Positions 60,235 through 64,000 of a DNA stretch of 64,000 nucleotides are shown in pieces (positions within the stretch are counted from its first letter, which is position 1; every line of letters begins with the position of its first letter). The notes beneath the pieces were generated by a model. The model did not search any database. It had not been told where the DNA came from and worked only from the letters and a program-made list of their open reading frames with translations. The translations under genes were made by a program, and so were the position numbers. The DNA is from Sipunculus nudus (taxonomy: Eukaryota > Annelida > Sipuncula > Golfingiida > Sipunculidae): NCBI GenBank assembly GCA_026874595.1, contig CM049306.1, forward strand, positions 82,114,142-82,178,141, in the 5' to 3' direction.

Positions 60235-60450
60235 GCAGATTAAATACGCGTCAGATTACCATGGCTACTTCGTTAAACGATTTCAGGTTACCCTTATAAT
60301 TTCGGATTACCTCACCAAACCAGCACAGGTATAAACTGAACAGTGAGGGGGTAACCTGAAATTAGGTTCTGACTACCTCCGGGTGTAGTCCGAGATCGAT
60401 TTTAGATTACCGGGGGATAACCTGAAAAGGGGTGCAACCTGAATTAGTTA
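60235..60450. repeat. Clustered ATTTCAGGTTACC-like motifs in both orientations
   Basis: Variants of attncagnttacc occur at about 60247, 60281 and 60300 on the + strand, and ggtaacctgaa-type or ggataacctgaa complements occur near 60350, 60416 and 60434, giving a loose inverted arrangement. A similar pair (atttcagattatccc, atttcagattaacg) is at 27.40-27.43 kb. Nature unknown; perhaps a decayed MITE. Confidence 0.35.
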
Positions 60451-60717
60451 CACCGACATGGAATATTGTTTATCGAAAACAACTTTTCATATGTAATAGG
60501 ATTACCGATGAAATATCTATATATGTTAGGTACCGCAAAACTATTTTTGTGGCAACTCTTTGTGATATATATATGTAGACTTTTCGAGAGAGAAAAAGAT
60601 TTTTTTCTACCATGCAGTGTATGAAGACTTGTTTTATAGTGGGATCCTTCGAAAACGATTCATGATAATATTGATTCAATTCAGAGTCAACGGTATTCGA
60701 AGTGTAGTCAGATCTTA

Positions 60718-60719
60718 CC

Positions 60720-60794
<75 letters not shown>
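60718..60794. repeat. (TA)n microsatellite
   Basis: About 75 bp of TA with two tgta interruptions. Confidence 0.95.
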
Positions 60795-60904
60795 CGCGCG
60801 AGCAACACGACTTACCCTATACAAGACTAAACCTCACTGAATTTAATATAAACTATAGTTATTTTACATGGATTATACCGCTAGTTACAGTAACTAATGT
60901 TAGG

Positions 60905-61092
60905 CACTCTTCATGGCTCCAATGGCGGTCATTCGTAATCTCAAGGGGTTGAGGAAACCCGGAGAACCCGGAGAAAACCAGGAACGGGCAACTATAGAGC
61001 CCATTCTCGTAGCCACGCCAGCAATCGAACTCGGGTTGCTAGCGGTAAGAGCAGAGCTTGTTACCACTCAACTGTCCAAGATCACCGAATTT
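60905..61092 (-). mobile_element. tRNA-derived SINE
   Basis: On the - strand the head reads ACAGTTGAGTGGTAACAAGC (A-box-like), then CCCGAGTTCGATTGC (B-box-like). The body then runs to GGTTTTCTCCGGGTTCTCCG and GGGTTTCCTCAACC. The tail segment (gaggaaacccggagaacccg on the + strand) belongs to a box conserved in many invertebrate and fish SINEs. Same plan as 2466-2605. Confidence 0.6.
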
Positions 61093-61808
61093 CTCAATTG
61101 CTTATATTCAATGGATATATTTTATTGATTATTCATTAAACTAAAAGGAAAACTATAAATTAAACTAAAAATCCAGCTTAAATTACTGACCAACGTAAAA
61201 TCTTTCTTCATTGACATGCAGTGTTGTTGTGCGAAAGATCATGGTTCGACTTTTGATAGATCAATGGATACTGACATCACTTGTCATACAGTCAGGATAT
61301 TTTAATCAATATAATGTACAGAATATCAGGTATGCGCTATAATTTGTAAAATGTAAATAAGAAATAATAATTAGCGACTTGCTTTGTTTTCTTTATCTTG
61401 ATGAGACTAGATAACTGGCATGTTTATTATTATCTCACCTCTGTATAAAGCTAATATTCCACATGCATTATGTAAATCTGTAAAAGTCCTCAATGACATT
61501 TGCAATTACCATGGTAACATGGGTATATTGTCTGAATATTTCTGGAATTTTTAAGACACTCTCCCTCTCCTGGTGATGCAGACCTTTTATACGCATTTTA
61601 GTGTATTTATATACAGATGTAAGCGATAAACCCTACCTTCTGAAAATCCTGAATCCGTTTCACATATGAACTCAAATATAATTACGATGAAAAAATAGGA
61701 TTGACGGACCGACAGTCAGTGTCCATGGACAAGGCAGAGCGACTTCCTCAGGCTGATGGTATAACCTTGTAGACACTTGTAGGACTAATTGCAGCAGTTT
61801 CCTTAACA

Positions 61809-61936
61809 ATGGACAGCGTGGCATGCTGTGACAAAATTAGGAAGCTTGCTCTCTCGCCAGTGAACTTGAGTGAAGTCGGAGTGACATCTATTAAAGGTTC
61901 GGTCGAGATATTTCTGTGCCCAGCCATAGTCTCGAG
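61809..61936 (+). CDS. Possible first exon of a + strand gene running out of the window
   Basis: An ATG at 61809 opens 42 codons (MDSVACCDKIRKLALSPVNL onward) up to a consensus donor, tcgag|gtaagt, with the GT at 61937. In the unspliced DNA the frame stops exactly at the donor (TAA). GC is higher than in the flanks. It could equally be a 5' untranslated exon or chance. No family is recognised and no partner exon was found in the remaining 2 kb. Confidence 0.18.
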
Positions 61937-61939
61937 GTA

Positions 61940-64000
61940 AGTTATGAAAGTTAAATAGTTGCGCTTAATTTGTTTTTGTTTCGTCTTTTCCTATCCATGT
62001 ATTTATATTTTATACATTTTTTATACACAAACTGATATTTAGCTTAAAGATAACTACATGTATGTGTTAGACTAGGAGAATTGGACGTAATTTTTTATTA
62101 ATTTTAAGAACATGCAGTGAATCACGTGACCATTCAAGTGTTTACCTGACTGGCTACTGGTCTTCCTTAACAACGATATTTCACATGATCTAAACATATC
62201 GAATACACCTTAACTAACAATCTTGATTTTAAGATCCTGAATATTTCCTTGATCTAATCAAACTAGGATGGGTTGTACATAAACGCAAGAAATATGTTAA
62301 TCAAAACCGAGTGTCATGTATGTCAAATCCTATCGACAGTTGCATCAGAGGTCATCTCTGCCTGCCAAAACAAAGGCGGCTCCAGCTAGGTGACTCATGC
62401 CCATTGAAGGCGGCGGAAACTTTCGCTCCGTTCGGGAATTCACATTTGATATTGTCCCTGAGCGCCCTTTCTCGCTTCTGAAATCCTCACACAAAAAGAT
62501 TTGATTCAGATTACCTTCAACATTTAAAGAATATCCCTACAGGATTTTCCTTATTTATTTGACAAAGGTTTATCAAAATCCGTTGAATAATACTTAAGTA
62601 AAGTTGCAAACAAACAAACAAACCAACTGCAACAAATTTGTAAACTGGTAGTGTTATTAAAAAAAATCAGTGGTGTCAAATGCCTTATACCAGAATAATA
62701 ACCAGTAGATGTTGGTGTAGAAGTTTATTAAGCAGAGATGGGACCTATAACAAGCCACGGCAAGTGATAAACATGAACTACAAGGACATTGTGACCTAGC
62801 ATATTTATAATACAATTTATAATCCCATATGCACGATTAAATAATAATATAAAGCAACAACTATAATTATATACAGCCACAAAACGGACGTGGTTATAGC
62901 AGCTCCACGTACACATGTACTTATATCATTTTATCTGTTTATTAGCTCCGAACACCATTTTGCCCAGTTGAGATGATGTATTCATATGTATAAATGATGT
63001 ATGAGTCAATGAATGTTACCCACAATATTGTAGGCATTAAGAAGGGGGGGGGGGGGGCTTGGTGCAGGGGAATTTGGTTGCTCCCTCGTAACCCTACACG
63101 ATAGGCCCTTGATTTCTCCCAGATACACAGCAGAATTTTCTTTCATATCTGATTCATGTATCGAGTAAATTTGTTAATGTGTTTACATGTTAACCTTAAT
63201 CAAGGGGTCACAGTGGTGACATCACGTGTCAGTTTACAGTGACACCAAAGTCTACTTTACGCCAGTATATTACGATGACAGAGTCATTCTTCGTGCAGGC
63301 TGTATGCAACGTACAAACAGCCACCTTTCTCGTTTTGAGATGTCCAGTCACATCGCGATTTAACCTTACACAGCCAATCAGAACGTAGGAAAATTGATCA
63401 GACGACGGCACATAACGCGGGTACTAGCATACTGAACTGAACCCGGATTTGCCAGACATGACAAAGAGTTGTAATGATGTTCTAGATACTATGGTGTTGT
63501 TTAATGAGCCATTAGCATAAGAACATGTGTTTGCACAAGCTGTCATGGATAATTGAGGTTTAAGGATGGTGAAAAACATGTGGGAGTTGTCCGAAATTTT
63601 GGTCGGTCCAACCTGCGCCTGATACATGGTCACAGACGGAAATATTAAATGGTTTTCCATACACTATGCTAATATATGTAAAATCCGTCAATAAGGACAC
63701 TATCTATTTTCCTCTTTGTTAGTGCAGAATAATTAAATTGATTTGGGATGGGTTATTTATATATGTGGATATTTATAACGCTATGGCTGTTATATAACGG
63801 TTATATATTTCCATGGCATACAGCATGGCGTCATTAATGTAGCCAAAATACCTATATAACACAACAATATCATTCAAACGAAATTGCCGCAAACCTGGTA
63901 ACAGTAAAATACCGTAAATTAAAGAAACAATATGTTATAGTGCCACGTGGCTGAAGTATAAGTAGATATATGCAAAATCACGAAAAATCAGCTTACTGCA
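61940..64000. other. Non-coding stretch, poly-G at 63.05 kb
   Basis: No gene recognised. A 14-base poly-G run lies at 63044-63057. A short block near 62353-62385 (ggtcatctctgcctgcc followed by aaaacaaaggcgg) resembles 19313-19345, perhaps another old repeat. Confidence 0.45.

Noticed and set aside
1-64000. CRISPR arrays, prokaryotic operons, defence systems or phage modules
   Set aside because: No regularly spaced repeats with unique spacers and no prokaryotic gene organisation; the content is animal nuclear DNA.

Overview
The window is animal nuclear DNA, most likely from a mollusc and probably a bivalve. It is AT-rich and intron-rich, with very long AT-rich non-coding stretches, more than a dozen long (TA)n tracts and many poly-G/poly-C runs. 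It holds several tRNA-derived SINEs, L1-like LINE debris, DNA-transposon miniatures and one miniature LTR element (TRIM). There is no bacterial-type gene packing, no operon and no CRISPR array. The phylum is an inference from the repeat types and from the serotonin-receptor gene; the species cannot be named.

Two host genes are well supported. The first, on the + strand, is spliced. Three coding exons (10120-10334, 20269-20418, 22488-22853) have good splice sites and compatible phases. Together they encode the last 242 residues of a small secreted, cysteine-containing, helix-rich protein that I do not recognise; its first exon was not found. The introns are 9.9 kb and 2.1 kb and filled with repeats, including an antisense, dead L1-like LINE. 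The second gene, on the - strand (29797-30921), is an intact 374-residue seven-transmembrane receptor carried on one coding exon. It resembles the serotonin 5-HT4 receptor most closely. A splice acceptor just upstream of its ATG implies a further 5' exon.

Layout: 1-10 kb is repeat-rich DNA with no gene recognised (MITE, SINE, degenerate tandem array). 10.1-23.2 kb is the secreted-protein gene, with LINE fragments at 12.5-13.1, 15.1-18.3 and 19.6-19.9 kb. 23.2-29.7 kb is intergenic. 29.8-31.0 kb is the receptor. 31-64 kb is mostly non-coding: two tentative exons (32597-32659 and 61809-61936), SINEs, and a transposon cluster at 37.2-38.9 kb that contains a complete 433-bp TRIM with target-site duplication, primer-binding site and polypurine tract next to a 600-bp inverted-repeat element.

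Five copies of one terminal-inverted-repeat MITE (near 0.05, 20.5, 28.5, 41.4 and 56.4 kb) run through the window. The two host genes face away from a shared repeat-rich gap only in the sense that their 3' ends point at each other (convergent, about 6.6 kb apart); nothing in the sequence links their functions.
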